Of a stretch of DNA of 64,000 bases, positions 26,659-35,684 are shown piece by piece. Both the position numbers and the translations under genes were made by a program. The notes beneath the pieces were generated by a model that had not been told where the DNA came from, did no database searches, and saw nothing but the letters and a program-made list of their open reading frames with translations. Within the stretch, counting starts at the first letter, position 1. Every line of letters begins with the position of its first letter. Source of the stretch: Bailinhaonella thermotolerans (GTDB lineage Bacteria > Actinomycetota > Actinomycetes > Streptosporangiales > Streptosporangiaceae); NCBI RefSeq assembly GCF_003594875.1, contig NZ_QZEY01000003.1, positions 674,308 through 738,307 of the forward strand, read 5' to 3'.

Positions 26659-27543
26659 GTGGCGCTGATCGCGCTCGCCGCCGACAAGGGGGCACCGGGC
26701 GTCACGACCGTGGCGACGGCGCTCGGCGCGGTGTGGCCCCGGGCCGTGCTGCTCGCCGAGTGCGACCCGGCCGGCGGCGACCTGGTCTACCGCCTGCCCG
26801 GCATCGACGGCGGCGTCCTCAACCCCGCCAAGGGCCTGCTCAGCCTGGGCGCGACCGCCCGCCGCGGCCTGCACCCCGAGCAGATCTGGGAGCACACCCA
26901 AAAGCTCGTCGGCGGCCTCGACGTCCTCGTGGGCCTGACCAGCGGCGAGCAGGCCGCCGGGCTCACCTGGCTGTGGGGCCCGCTCGGCAAGGCGATGGCC
27001 GCCATGCCCGACGCCGACGTGCTCGCCGACTGCGGCCGCCTCGGCGCGCACCCGCAGATGAACGAGCTCCTCTCCGAGGCGTCCATCGTGCTCCTGCTCG
27101 CCCGCGCGAACCTCGACCACGTCGCCCACCTGCGGGAACGCATCAGCGCCGTCGCCCGCGCCCTGACCGAGCGCAACCGCGTCACGCCCGCCCAGATCGG
27201 CGTCGTCGTGATCGCCGATCCACGCCAGTACCGTGGCTCGATCGACGAGGTGCGCCGCATCGTCACGGCCTCGGCCGAGTCCACGCGCGTGCCCGTCTCC
27301 GTCCTGGGCGGCATCGCCCACGACCCGAAGGGCGCGGAGATGCTGCGCGGCCAGTGGGGCGGGCGGCTGGACCGCTCCCTGCTCATCCGCACGGCCCGTG
27401 AGCTGGCCGGGCGCCTCGCGGGGCGGCTCGCCGCGCAGGCCCAGGAACAGGCGCGGCAGGCGCAGGCCGTACAGCGGACGGGCCCGCGCGTGCCGCCGCC
27501 GCCCGCGCCCCAGTTCGACCCGCCGGCGGGGGTGAACGCGTGA
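26659..27543 (+). CDS. TadZ/CpaE-like P-loop protein with atypical Walker A
   Basis: A 294-residue MinD/ParA-like protein in the position of tadZ/cpaE, which localises the pilus machine at the membrane. The N-terminal motif is KGAPGVTT where standard ParA has KGGVGKTT. It therefore retains the first (deviant) lysine but lacks the second P-loop lysine. The switch region AECDPAGGD is recognisable. TadZ proteins are often atypical ATPases, so ATP may be bound without normal hydrolysis. GTG start at 26659; the end overlaps tadA by 4 bp (GTGA). Confidence 0.8.
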   Translation: MALIALAADKGAPGVTTVATALGAVWPRAVLLAECDPAGGDLVYRLPGIDGGVLNPAKGLLSLGATARRGLHPEQIWEHTQKLVGGLDVLVGLTSGEQAAGLTWLWGPLGKAMAAMPDADVLADCGRLGAHPQMNELLSEASIVLLLARANLDHVAHLRERISAVARALTERNRVTPAQIGVVVIADPRQYRGSIDEVRRIVTASAESTRVPVSVLGGIAHDPKGAEMLRGQWGGRLDRSLLIRTARELAGRLAGRLAAQAQEQARQAQAVQRTGPRVPPPPAPQFDPPAGVNA

Positions 27544-28844
27544 ACGTCGACCACACGCTCGTCAAACGGTTCCGCCAGGAGGTCGGCGACCGCCTCGCCC
27601 ACCAGCGCCGGCTCGACGCCGCCTCCGGCATCCCCCCGATGACCGGCGAGGACGAGCGCCAGTTCGCCCGCGCCCTGATCGCGCAGGTGCTGGAGGAGCA
27701 CGCCAGGAACGAGATCGGCTCGGGCCGCACCCCGCCCAACGCCGAGGAGGAGGAGGCGCTCGCCTCCGGCATCCACGCGGCGCTGTTCGGCGTCGGGCGG
27801 CTGCAGCCGCTGCTCGACGACGCCGAGGTCGAGAACATCGACATCAACGGCTGCGACCGGGTCTTCGTGGGGTACGCCGACGGGCGCGAGGTCATGCACG
27901 AGCCGGTGGCCGAGTCCGACGAGGAGCTGATCGAGCTGGTGCAGATCCTCGCGGCCTACAGCGGCCTGTCCAGCCGCCCGTTCGACACCGCCAACCCCCA
28001 GCTCGACCTGCGCCTTCCCGACGGGTCCCGGCTCTCGGCCGTCATGGACGTCACGATCCGCCCCGCCGTCTCCATCCGGCGCGCCCGGCTGGGCAAGGTG
28101 TTCCTGTCCGACCTGGTCGGCAACGGCACCCTCAGCCCCATGCTCGGCCGGTTCCTGGCCGCCGCCGTCGCCGCCCGCAAGAACATCATGATCGCCGGGT
28201 CTACGAACGCCGGGAAGACCACGCTCCTGCGGGCCCTCGCCAACGAGATCCCGCCGCACGAGCGCCTGATCACCGTCGAGCGCGCGCTGGAGCTGGGGCT
28301 GGACCAGTTCCCCGAGCTGCACCCCAACGTGGTCGCGTTCGAGCAGCGCCTGCCCAACTCCGAGGGCCAGGGCGAGATCTCCATGGCCGAACTGGTCCGC
28401 CGCTCGCTGCGCATGAACCCCTCCCGGGTGATCGTCGGCGAGGTGCTGGGCGACGAGATCGTGACCATGCTGAACGCGATGACGCAGGGCAACGACGGCT
28501 CCCTGTCCACCATCCACGCGAACTCCAGCATGGAGGTCTTCAACCGCATCGCGACGTACGCCCTCCAGGCCGAGGAGCGCCTGCCCATCGAGGCGTCCCA
28601 CATGCTCATCGCGGGCGCCATCGACTTCGTGGTCTTCGTCGAGAAGCACAACGACTACGCGCGCGGCGGGCGGCTGCGCCGGTTCGTCTCCAGCGTCCGC
28701 GAGGTCACCGGCTGCGACGGCCGCGTGCTCTCCTCCGAGGTGTTCGCGCCGGGCCCCGACGGCGGCGCCATCCCGCACGCGCCGATCTCCTGCCTGGACG
28801 AGCTGGCCGAGTACGGGTACGACCCGGGTCCCGGAGGCTGGTGA
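27540..28844 (+). CDS. tadA: TadA/CpaF-type secretion ATPase
   Basis: A 434-residue hexameric ATPase that powers Tad/Flp pilus assembly from the cytoplasmic face. The N-terminal domain (about 1-170) precedes the RecA-like core. Walker A is GSTNAGKTTLL (about 219-229), Walker B the region RVIVGEVLGDE, and the His box TIHANSS follows. GTG start overlaps the TadZ-like stop by 4 bp. It sits directly before tadB and tadC, as in other Tad loci. Confidence 0.92.
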   Translation: MNVDHTLVKRFRQEVGDRLAHQRRLDAASGIPPMTGEDERQFARALIAQVLEEHARNEIGSGRTPPNAEEEEALASGIHAALFGVGRLQPLLDDAEVENIDINGCDRVFVGYADGREVMHEPVAESDEELIELVQILAAYSGLSSRPFDTANPQLDLRLPDGSRLSAVMDVTIRPAVSIRRARLGKVFLSDLVGNGTLSPMLGRFLAAAVAARKNIMIAGSTNAGKTTLLRALANEIPPHERLITVERALELGLDQFPELHPNVVAFEQRLPNSEGQGEISMAELVRRSLRMNPSRVIVGEVLGDEIVTMLNAMTQGNDGSLSTIHANSSMEVFNRIATYALQAEERLPIEASHMLIAGAIDFVVFVEKHNDYARGGRLRRFVSSVREVTGCDGRVLSSEVFAPGPDGGAIPHAPISCLDELAEYGYDPGPGGW

Positions 28845-29902
28845 TGATCTCCACCGAGCTCGCCACGCTGATCGCCCTCCTCGGCGGCGCGGGGGTCGGC
28901 GGCGGCCTGTTCCTGCTGGGCCTGGCCATCCGGGGCGTACGGCCCAAGCCCGCGGCGCCCGGCGGCGGACGGCGCTCCGAACTGCTGCGGCGGCTGTCCA
29001 CGCGCACCGGACTCGGCGTCATCATCGGCTCGATCGTGCTGGTCGTGACGCGCTGGCCGGTGCTGGCGGGCGGCGCCGTGCTCATGGTGATCGCCTGGCA
29101 CGGGCTGGTCGGCGGCGCGGCGGAGGAACGCGCGGCGATGCGGCGGCTGGAGGCGCTGGCCGCCTGGACCGAGTCGCTGCGGGACACGATCGCGGGCGCG
29201 GCCGGGCTCGAACAGGCCATCCCCGCCTCGATCCGCGCCGCCGCGCCCTCGCTCCAGCCGCACCTGCGCACGATGGTGGACCGCCTGCACACCCGCATGC
29301 CGCTGCCCGACGCGCTGCAGCGCTTCGCCGACGAGCTCGACGACCCCTCCGCCGACCTGGTCGTGGCCGCGCTGATCCTCAACGCCCGGCTGCGCGGGCC
29401 CGGCCTGCGCGACGTGCTCGGGGCGCTGGCCGTGTCCGCCCGCGAGGAGCTGGACATGCGCCGCCGGGTCGAGGCCGAGCGGCGGGCCACCCGGCGCAGC
29501 GTGCAGATCGTCGTCGGCTTCTCGCTGGCGTTCGCGGCCGGCGTGATCATCATGAACCGGTCCTACGTCGAGCCGTACGACGACCTGATCGGGCAGATCG
29601 TGCTGATCGGCGTCGGCGGGCTCTACGGCGCGGGGTTCGCCTGGATGCGGCGGCTGGCCAAGTTCACCAAGCCCGAACGCCTCCTCCAGACGGCAGCGGC
29701 CCAGCAGGTGCCCGCGCCGCGCCAGTCGCCGGAGGCCGCCGCGCCGCCGCCGTTCGGCCGGGTCCTCCAGTCCACCAACGGCGCCGGCGTCGGAGCCGAC
29801 GCCGGCCGGCCCGGACGTCCGGGAGGTCCAGGGGGTCCGGGAGGTCAGGACGGTCCGGGCGGCCCCGGCGGTCTCGGCGCCACGAAGGGAGACGCGCGAT
29901 GA
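28844..29902 (+). CDS. tadB: TadB-like pilus assembly membrane protein
   Basis: A 352-residue GspF-type inner-membrane protein forming part of the Tad platform. Helices appear near residues 5-27 and 60-85 and in the C-terminal half (about 225-280), with the cytoplasmic GspF-like domain between them (LEALAAWTESLRDTIAGAAG). An unusual collagen-like tail rich in Gly-Gly-Pro ends the protein. ATG at 28844 has GGAGG 6 nt upstream and overlaps the tadA stop (TGATG); GTG one codon earlier is the alternative. Confidence 0.85.
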   Translation: MISTELATLIALLGGAGVGGGLFLLGLAIRGVRPKPAAPGGGRRSELLRRLSTRTGLGVIIGSIVLVVTRWPVLAGGAVLMVIAWHGLVGGAAEERAAMRRLEALAAWTESLRDTIAGAAGLEQAIPASIRAAAPSLQPHLRTMVDRLHTRMPLPDALQRFADELDDPSADLVVAALILNARLRGPGLRDVLGALAVSAREELDMRRRVEAERRATRRSVQIVVGFSLAFAAGVIIMNRSYVEPYDDLIGQIVLIGVGGLYGAGFAWMRRLAKFTKPERLLQTAAAQQVPAPRQSPEAAAPPPFGRVLQSTNGAGVGADAGRPGRPGGPGGPGGQDGPGGPGGLGATKGDAR

Positions 29903-30807
29903 CCGAGGCGCTGCTGGCGGGAGCCGTACTCGGCCTGGGCCTGTTCCTGCTCAGCCGGGCGCTGTTCCCCAACCGGCCCGGCCTGGCCGCGCGCCTGTCC
30001 GCGCTGGACGCCGCCCGGCAGGGCCAGGAGTCCCGGGTCAGCGTGATCACCACCGACGAGGAGGTCAGCGAGTTCCGGCTGCGCCTCGGCGAGCGCATGG
30101 CCGCCTTCTACGAGGCGCGTGGCTGGGAGGTCAGCTCGATCCGCGCCGACCTGGCCATCCTCGCCCGCTCCTTCGAGGGCTTCCTCGCCACCAAGCTCCT
30201 GCTCGCCGCCTCGGCCCTGCTCGCCGTGCCGATCTTCAGCGCCTGGCTGCTGCTGATGGGCTGGGGCACCTCGCTCACGTTCCCGCTGTGGATCGCGCTC
30301 CTGCTCGCCCTCATCTTCTACCTGCTCCCCAACGTGCAGGTACGGCGGGACGCCCGCGAGCGCCGCCGCGACTTCCGCCACACGGTGGGCGCGTTCCTCG
30401 ACCTCGTGGCCATGAACCTGGCCGGGGGCCGGGGCGTCCCCGAGGCCCTGATGACGGCCTCCACGATCGGGGACGGCTGGGCCATGCTCCGCATCCGCGA
30501 CGCCCTGGCCAACGCCCGCATCGTCGGCATGACCCCCTGGCAGGCCCTCGGCCGCCTCGGCGAGGAGGTCAACGTGGACGAGCTGCGGGACCTGTCGAGC
30601 GCCCTGGGCCTGGTCGCCGACGACGGCGCCAAGGTGCGGGCCTCCCTGACCGCCCGCTCCGCCACCATGCGCCGCCGCGAGCTGGCCGAGGTGGAGGGCC
30701 AGGCGGGCGAACGCTCGCAATCCATGCTGGTCGCCCAGCTCCTGCTGTGCGCCGGCTTCCTGATCTTTCTCGGTTACCCGGCAGCCGTCATGCTCATGGG
30801 CGCTTGA
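29899..30807 (+). CDS. tadC: TadC-like pilus assembly membrane protein
   Basis: A 302-residue GspF-type membrane protein, the second platform component. Helices lie at the N-terminus, near residues 95-145 and at the C-terminus (LLLCAGFLIFLGYPAAVMLM). Between them is the conserved cytoplasmic segment DFRHTVGAFLDLVAMNLAGG. The start overlaps tadB by ATGA, so the platform pair is translationally coupled. Confidence 0.85.
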   Translation: MTEALLAGAVLGLGLFLLSRALFPNRPGLAARLSALDAARQGQESRVSVITTDEEVSEFRLRLGERMAAFYEARGWEVSSIRADLAILARSFEGFLATKLLLAASALLAVPIFSAWLLLMGWGTSLTFPLWIALLLALIFYLLPNVQVRRDARERRRDFRHTVGAFLDLVAMNLAGGRGVPEALMTASTIGDGWAMLRIRDALANARIVGMTPWQALGRLGEEVNVDELRDLSSALGLVADDGAKVRASLTARSATMRRRELAEVEGQAGERSQSMLVAQLLLCAGFLIFLGYPAAVMLMGA

Positions 30808-30818
30808 GGAGACCCGTC

Positions 30819-31058
30819 ATGAATATGTTCCCCTTCAACACCCCCCAGGGCCTGTACCTGGAGGCACTGCTGCGGACCCGCGTCCACCGCGCCCGCACCG
30901 CGCCCACCCGCGGCGCCAGCGCGGTCGAGTGGGTCATCATCACCGCCATCATCGCGGGCGTGGCGATGGCCCTCGCGCTCCTGATCAAGCAGCTCGTGGA
31001 GGACAAGTCCAACGAGATCAAGGGCGAGTTCGGCAAGGGCGGCGGCAACGCCAAGTGA
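30819..31058 (+). CDS. flp: Flp-type pilin
   Basis: A 79-residue prepilin. A charged leader (RTRVHRARTAPTRG) is followed by the processing region GASAVEWVIITAIIAGVAM, which combines a glycine, Glu at +5-like position and a hydrophobic helix, then a short charged tail. Flp pilins normally have Glu-Tyr here; this one has Glu-Trp. A prepilin peptidase would cleave after the glycine, but no such gene is seen in the window. GAGGAG lies 8 nt before ATG. It is too short to be annotated by length alone, but its position after tadC supports it. Confidence 0.85.
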   Translation: MNMFPFNTPQGLYLEALLRTRVHRARTAPTRGASAVEWVIITAIIAGVAMALALLIKQLVEDKSNEIKGEFGKGGGNAK

Positions 31059-31103
31059 CCCGCCTGACCGCCTGACGCCGCGCCGAACGTGAGGAACGCC
31101 GCG

Positions 31104-31658
31104 ATGCGCTCGCCGAAGCCCGCGCCCGGGACCGGCCGGCCCCGGGCCGCCGGGCCGCGCCCGCGCGCGCCCGAGGCCGCCCGCGCCCGCCCCGCCGTCC
31201 CGGCACGGCGGGCCCGCGGCGCGATCCCGGGCCGGTGGCGGCGGGGCGACCGGGGGGTGACCGTGGTCGAGCTGGCGTTCATCATGCCGGTGGTGCTGGC
31301 GATCATCCTGCTGATCATCCAGTTCGCGCTGTGGTTCCACGGCCGGCAGGTGGCCGACGCGGCGGCGCGCGAGGGGGCGCGCGTGGCGCGGTCCATGGCG
31401 AGCGGGCAGGGGTGGGACGCGCAGGCGGAGGAGCGGGCCGAGAGCGTCGCGCGCGCCATCGGTCCCAAGCTGCTGGAGAACGCCCAGGCCGACGCGTGGG
31501 AGGAGGGGAACTCGCGCGGGGTGACCGTCACCGGCGACGCCGTCGCGGTCGTGCCCCTCTTCGGCGAGCTGAACATCCAGATCACCGCCACGTTCGGGGG
31601 TCCCGTGGAGTGCTTCAGGCCCGACGTGGGGGAGGGGGTCGCGTGCGAGGCCCCATGA
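31104..31658 (+). CDS. TadE-like pseudopilin
   Basis: A 184-residue protein with a long Arg/Pro/Ala-rich cytoplasmic leader (about 45 residues) and then the TadE motif RGVTVVELAFIMPVVLAIIL, the glutamate being the expected +5 residue. The rest is extracytoplasmic. TadE-type proteins are minor pilins or assembly factors of Flp pili. ATG at 31104 has GAGGA 8 nt upstream; GTG at 31089 is the alternative. The end overlaps the next gene by ATGA. Confidence 0.8.
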   Translation: MRSPKPAPGTGRPRAAGPRPRAPEAARARPAVPARRARGAIPGRWRRGDRGVTVVELAFIMPVVLAIILLIIQFALWFHGRQVADAAAREGARVARSMASGQGWDAQAEERAESVARAIGPKLLENAQADAWEEGNSRGVTVTGDAVAVVPLFGELNIQITATFGGPVECFRPDVGEGVACEAP

Positions 31659-32068
31659 GGGAACGCGGGTCGATGACGACCGAGGCCGTGCTGCTGGCGC
31701 CGGTCTTCCTCGTCTTCATGCTGTTCCTGGTCGCCGCCGGGCGGATCGTCGAGGCGCACGGCGAGGTCGCGGGGGCCGCGCGGGACGCCGTGCGAGCCGC
31801 CTCGGTCCAGCGCGACCAGGCCCAGGGCCAGGCGGCGGCCGAACAGGCGGCGCAGGCCGCCCTCCAGGACTCGTGCGCGAACGGGCCGCGGGTGGAGGTC
31901 GAGTTCCAGGCCGCAGAGGGGGGCGAGGGGCTCGCGGGCGGCCTGGCCGAGGCCGCGGTGACCTGCACGATCGACCTGTCCGTGGTGTCGTTCCTGGGCA
32001 TCGAGCCGCAGAAGGAGATGTCGGCGAGCGCGGTCGCGCCGCTGGAGCAGTTCCGGAGGATGAAGTGA
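31655..32068 (+). CDS. Second TadE-like protein
   Basis: A 137-residue TadE-family protein beginning RERGSMTTEAVLLAPVFLVF. The short leader and the Glu-containing start of the hydrophobic helix are typical of pseudopilins. The extracytoplasmic part (about 110 residues) holds two cysteines (DSCANG and VTCTID) that could form a disulfide. ATG overlaps the previous stop (ATGA), and its own stop overlaps the next GTG (GTGA), so three pilin-like genes are chained. Confidence 0.8.
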   Translation: MRERGSMTTEAVLLAPVFLVFMLFLVAAGRIVEAHGEVAGAARDAVRAASVQRDQAQGQAAAEQAAQAALQDSCANGPRVEVEFQAAEGGEGLAGGLAEAAVTCTIDLSVVSFLGIEPQKEMSASAVAPLEQFRRMK

Positions 32069-32634
32069 CCCCCGGCCCGGTCCCGCCCGGCCCCCGCCCG
32101 GCCCGGCCGCACGCCCCCACCAGGGCGCACGTCACCGCCCGCTCGTACGGCGCCGCCGGGCCGTACGGCGCCGCCCGGAGGCGCGGGGAGCGGGCGGCGC
32201 GGCCGTACCGGATGAGCCGGGATCGCGGGTCGATGTCGGTGTTCGTGGTGCTGTTCTCCGTCGCGGTGTTCTTCATGGCCGGGCTGCTGGTGGACGGCGG
32301 GGCGGCGATCAACGCGCGGCTGCGGGCGGCGGACATCGCCGAGCAGGGGGCGCGGGCGGGGGCGGACCAGATCGACGAGGAGCACCTGCGGGAGACAGGG
32401 AACCTGCGGATCCTCGACGGGGAGGCGTGCGCGAAGGCCGAGGAGATCGTCAACGCGCACGACGAGGCCAGGGCCGAGATGACCGGATGCGACCAGGCCG
32501 CCGACAGCGTCACCGTCACGGTGACGGTGACGGGGAACTCGCTGTTCCTCGGGCTGCTCGGGTTCGCGACGTACGAGATGGAGGGCGCGGCCACCGCCGG
32601 GCCCAACCAGGGGACGCAGGGGGTCGCGCCATAG
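32065..32634 (+). CDS. TadE/TadG-like pilus-associated protein
   Basis: A 189-residue protein with a long basic/proline leader ending in SRDRGSMSVFVVLFSVAVFF, a TadG-like start to the membrane helix without the usual Glu+5, followed by an extracytoplasmic domain containing two cysteines (GEACAK, TGCDQ). GTG at 32065 is supported by GGAGG 5 nt upstream and a 4-bp overlap with the previous gene, matching the style of this operon. A shorter start at 32212 is possible. Probably a minor Tad component. Confidence 0.72.
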   Translation: MTPGPVPPGPRPARPHAPTRAHVTARSYGAAGPYGAARRRGERAARPYRMSRDRGSMSVFVVLFSVAVFFMAGLLVDGGAAINARLRAADIAEQGARAGADQIDEEHLRETGNLRILDGEACAKAEEIVNAHDEARAEMTGCDQAADSVTVTVTVTGNSLFLGLLGFATYEMEGAATAGPNQGTQGVAP

Positions 32635-32706
32635 AGCCATCGGGAATGGACGCTGGCCATCGGCTGATCGAAAGCGCAGTGTAGACGTCGAGGAGAAGGG
32701 ACAGGC

Positions 32707-35553
32707 ATGCCGCCGCCTCAGCCCGTACGCATCAAGCCCGGCCGCAGCCCCGCCGACGTCGGGGTCGGGCTGCTGGCCGTGCTCGCGCTGGCGGGGCTCA
32801 TGGTCGGCGTGCCGTACGCCCTGATCAGGTTCTTCGGGCTGCCGGACGAACTGCCCACCCTGGACATGCTCACGCGGCAGGTGGGCGCGAGCACGGTGAT
32901 CGGCATCCTCGTCGTGCTCGTCTGGCTGGCCTGGCTCCAGCTCGCCCTGTGCGTGATCGTCGAGCTGTACGCCGGGATCCGGCGCGTGGGCATGCCCGCG
33001 CGCGTGCCGCTGTCGGGCACGCCGCAGGCGCTCGCCCACCGCCTGGTCACCGCCGCGCTGCTGCTGTTCACCGCCTCGGCCGTGGTGATACCGATCGTCC
33101 GCACGCCGGGACCGCCGCCGGTCAAGCCGCAGATGACGACGTCGGTGCCGGTCACGACCCCGTCCGCCCCCGCGCCGGTGACCCCGCGCGTGTCGCTGGA
33201 CGCGGTGGCCGAGACGAAGAAGGTCTACGTCGTGCAGCCCCCGCACGGGCGGCACCACGAGAGCCTGTGGGAGATCGCCGAGAAGTGCCTCGGGGACGGG
33301 CGGCGCTACCCCGAGATCTACCGGCTCAACAAGCACAAGGAGCAGCCGGACGGCACGAAGCTGCGCATCGCCGACCTGATCCGGCCCGGCTGGGTCCTCG
33401 ACATGCCCGCCGACGCGATCGGCGTGCACATCGTCCCCGCCGACGAGAAGCGCCGCGAGACGCTGAAGGACCACCGCGGCAAGCCCGCCGAGCTGGACGG
33501 GCGCACCCAGACCGCCAGGCCCCCGGCGATCAGGACCGACTCCGACCGGCTGGAGCCGGCGCGGCCCGGCGAGCCCGCGGTCAACGGGAAGCACGCGGTC
33601 AACGGGAAGCACGCCGCGCAGCCCGCCGTGCGCCAGGTCGACCCCTACCAGGAGCCCCCGGTCACGCAGGCCCCCGCGCCCGCCGAGGAGGCCCGGGGCC
33701 TGGAACTGCTCGACTACCTCGCCGCGTCCTCCCTGCTGGCCGCCGGGCTGCTCGCGGCGCTGGGCAGCCGCCGCCGCGAACAGCTCTGGACCCGCGCCTT
33801 CGGCCGCCGCCTGCCCCGGCCGGAGGGGGACGCGGGCGTCGCCGAGATGGCGCTGCGGATCGGCGCCGACGCCCCCGGCACCCGCATGCTCGACCTGGGC
33901 CTGCGGTACCTCGGCCGCGACATGGCCATGCTCGGCCGCACCCCCCCCACGATCTACGGCGTGCACCTGTCCGCCGAGAGCCTGGACCTGTGGATCCACC
34001 CGGCGGAGCGCATCGCCCCCGCCCCGTGGACCGCGCACGACGGCGGCCAGGTGTGGCGGCTGCCCGCGACCGAGGGCCGGGGCCTGGACGAGGCGGCGGT
34101 GGCGGGCGTGCTCGCGCCGTACCCCGGCCTGGTCTCGCTCGGCTCCAACGAGGCCGGGCGCGTGCTCGTGGACCTGGAGGCCGCGCACGGACTGATCAAC
34201 ATCCGGGGGCCGCGCCACGCCACCACCGCCGCGCTCGCCGCGCTGGCCGCCGAGCTGGGGACGAACCGCTGGTCCGACCACATGCGGATCACGCTGGTCG
34301 GGTTCGGCGACGAGCTGACCGCGATCGCCCCCGACCGCATCCGCGCCGTGGCCACGCTCCGCGAGGCGCTGCCCGAGCTGGAGGCGCGCGCGCAGGACGT
34401 CCGGGCCGCGCTGGCCGCGTTCGGCGCCGACTCCGTCCTGACCGGCCGCAGCAGGGGCGTGTACGGCGAGGCGTGGATGCCCCACTACCTGCTGTCCGCC
34501 GTCCCGCCGACGCCGGAGGAGCAGGAGCGGCTGCTCGCGCTGGCCCGCACCGGCACCCGGATGGCCGCCGGATACGTCGTCGCGGGCGAGGTCCCCGACG
34601 CCACCTGGGTGTGGGAGGTCACCCCCGACGGCCGCGCCCGCATCGACGTGCTCGGCTTCGACGTGGAGGCGCAACTGCTGCCCCGGCGGCAGTACGACGC
34701 GGTGGTGGACCTGTTCACGACCGCCGCGCTCACCGAGGGGCCGCGCCTGTCGCCCGACGACGAGTTCACCGGGCCCGCCGCCGCCCAGCTCGCGCCCGCG
34801 TTCCGCCCCTCGGCCGAGGTCCGGGTCCTGGGCGCGCCCGAGGTGGCCACCGCCCACGCGATCGAGGAGGGCCGGCTGCCGCTGGCCACCGAGCTGGTGG
34901 TCTACCTGGCCACCCACCCCGGCGGCGTCCACCCCGTCGTGCTCGGCGGGGCGCTGTGGCCGCGCGGCGGGCAGGCCTCGGTCCGCGACGCCACGATCGC
35001 CCGCGTCCGCGACTGGCTCGGCCGCGACTCCGCAGGCCGCCCCAACCTGGTCGTGGACGAGGCGGGCCGGCTGCGGCTCGGCCCCGAGGTCCGGGTGGAC
35101 TGGCAGATCTTCCGCGAACTCGTGCGCCGCGCCCGCCGCAACCCCGCGAGCGAGCCGGCGCTGCTCGACCAGGCCCTCGGCCTCGTGCGCGGCCCGCTGC
35201 TCGACGGCCGGCCGCCGGGCCGCTACGCCTGGCTGGCCACGGACGAGCTGGAGTTCGACGTCACCGCCCGGGTGGCCGACGCCGCGCACCGCCTGTGCGA
35301 GATACGGCTGGCGCGCGGCGAGGCGGCCGGGGCGCTCGCGGCGGCCCGCGCGGGCCTGCTGCTGGCCACCGACGACGAGGCCCTGTGGCGCGACCTGCTC
35401 CGCGCGGCCCACGCCACCGGCGACCGCGCCCGCCTGACCGGCGTGGTCGAGGCGGTGCGCCGCCGCTCCGACGCCTTCCCCGGCGGGATCGCCCCGGAGA
35501 CCGAGGCCCTCATCGACGAACTGCTGCCCGCGTGGCGGCTCCAGGCCATATGA
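32707..35553 (+). CDS. Large membrane LysM protein with SARP/BTAD-like C-terminus
   Basis: A 948-residue protein. Three N-terminal membrane helices (about 20-42, 60-86, 110-130) are followed by a LysM-like module (about 173-238: YVVQPPHGRHHESLWEIAEK, ending LIRPGWVLDMP). A linker with repeated VNGKHA follows, then another helix (about 337-355), a central unknown domain, a winged-helix-like segment (about 704-795: LATELVVYLATHPGG) and a BTAD-type helical repeat (about 800-945). LysM binds peptidoglycan, while winged helix plus BTAD is the architecture of SARP-type regulators. Similar genes accompany actinobacterial Tad loci. It may link wall state or pilus assembly to regulation; this is inference. 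ATG at 32707 has GGAGAAGG upstream. Confidence 0.8.
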   Translation: MPPPQPVRIKPGRSPADVGVGLLAVLALAGLMVGVPYALIRFFGLPDELPTLDMLTRQVGASTVIGILVVLVWLAWLQLALCVIVELYAGIRRVGMPARVPLSGTPQALAHRLVTAALLLFTASAVVIPIVRTPGPPPVKPQMTTSVPVTTPSAPAPVTPRVSLDAVAETKKVYVVQPPHGRHHESLWEIAEKCLGDGRRYPEIYRLNKHKEQPDGTKLRIADLIRPGWVLDMPADAIGVHIVPADEKRRETLKDHRGKPAELDGRTQTARPPAIRTDSDRLEPARPGEPAVNGKHAVNGKHAAQPAVRQVDPYQEPPVTQAPAPAEEARGLELLDYLAASSLLAAGLLAALGSRRREQLWTRAFGRRLPRPEGDAGVAEMALRIGADAPGTRMLDLGLRYLGRDMAMLGRTPPTIYGVHLSAESLDLWIHPAERIAPAPWTAHDGGQVWRLPATEGRGLDEAAVAGVLAPYPGLVSLGSNEAGRVLVDLEAAHGLINIRGPRHATTAALAALAAELGTNRWSDHMRITLVGFGDELTAIAPDRIRAVATLREALPELEARAQDVRAALAAFGADSVLTGRSRGVYGEAWMPHYLLSAVPPTPEEQERLLALARTGTRMAAGYVVAGEVPDATWVWEVTPDGRARIDVLGFDVEAQLLPRRQYDAVVDLFTTAALTEGPRLSPDDEFTGPAAAQLAPAFRPSAEVRVLGAPEVATAHAIEEGRLPLATELVVYLATHPGGVHPVVLGGALWPRGGQASVRDATIARVRDWLGRDSAGRPNLVVDEAGRLRLGPEVRVDWQIFRELVRRARRNPASEPALLDQALGLVRGPLLDGRPPGRYAWLATDELEFDVTARVADAAHRLCEIRLARGEAAGALAAARAGLLLATDDEALWRDLLRAAHATGDRARLTGVVEAVRRRSDAFPGGIAPETEALIDELLPAWRLQAI

Positions 35554-35634
35554 CCCGGGTCTTACCGGGGCCGGTCATGCCCTCTGCGCATAACAGTAGG
35601 TGGGGAATGCGGCAGATCGCTACGATCACAGACG

Positions 35635-35667
35635 TTGACAACTCTTGTGGCATAAAGGGCCTATCTG
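35635..35667 (+). promoter_or_regulatory. Possible promoter within Tad locus
   Basis: A consensus -35 TTGACA (35635-35640) lies about 45 nt before the lipoprotein start codon. The best -10-like match, TATCTG (35662-35667), is 21 bp away, which is too far for a typical promoter, so this is tentative. It would allow the last two genes to be expressed separately. Confidence 0.3.
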
Positions 35668-35684
35668 CTCAAAGGGGCAGGCTG

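Noticed and set aside
31615..35412. A 1265-codon open frame antisense to the LysM/SARP-like gene
   Set aside because: Low-complexity composition and no domain; the forward strand encodes recognisable Tad-locus genes with overlapping starts and stops.
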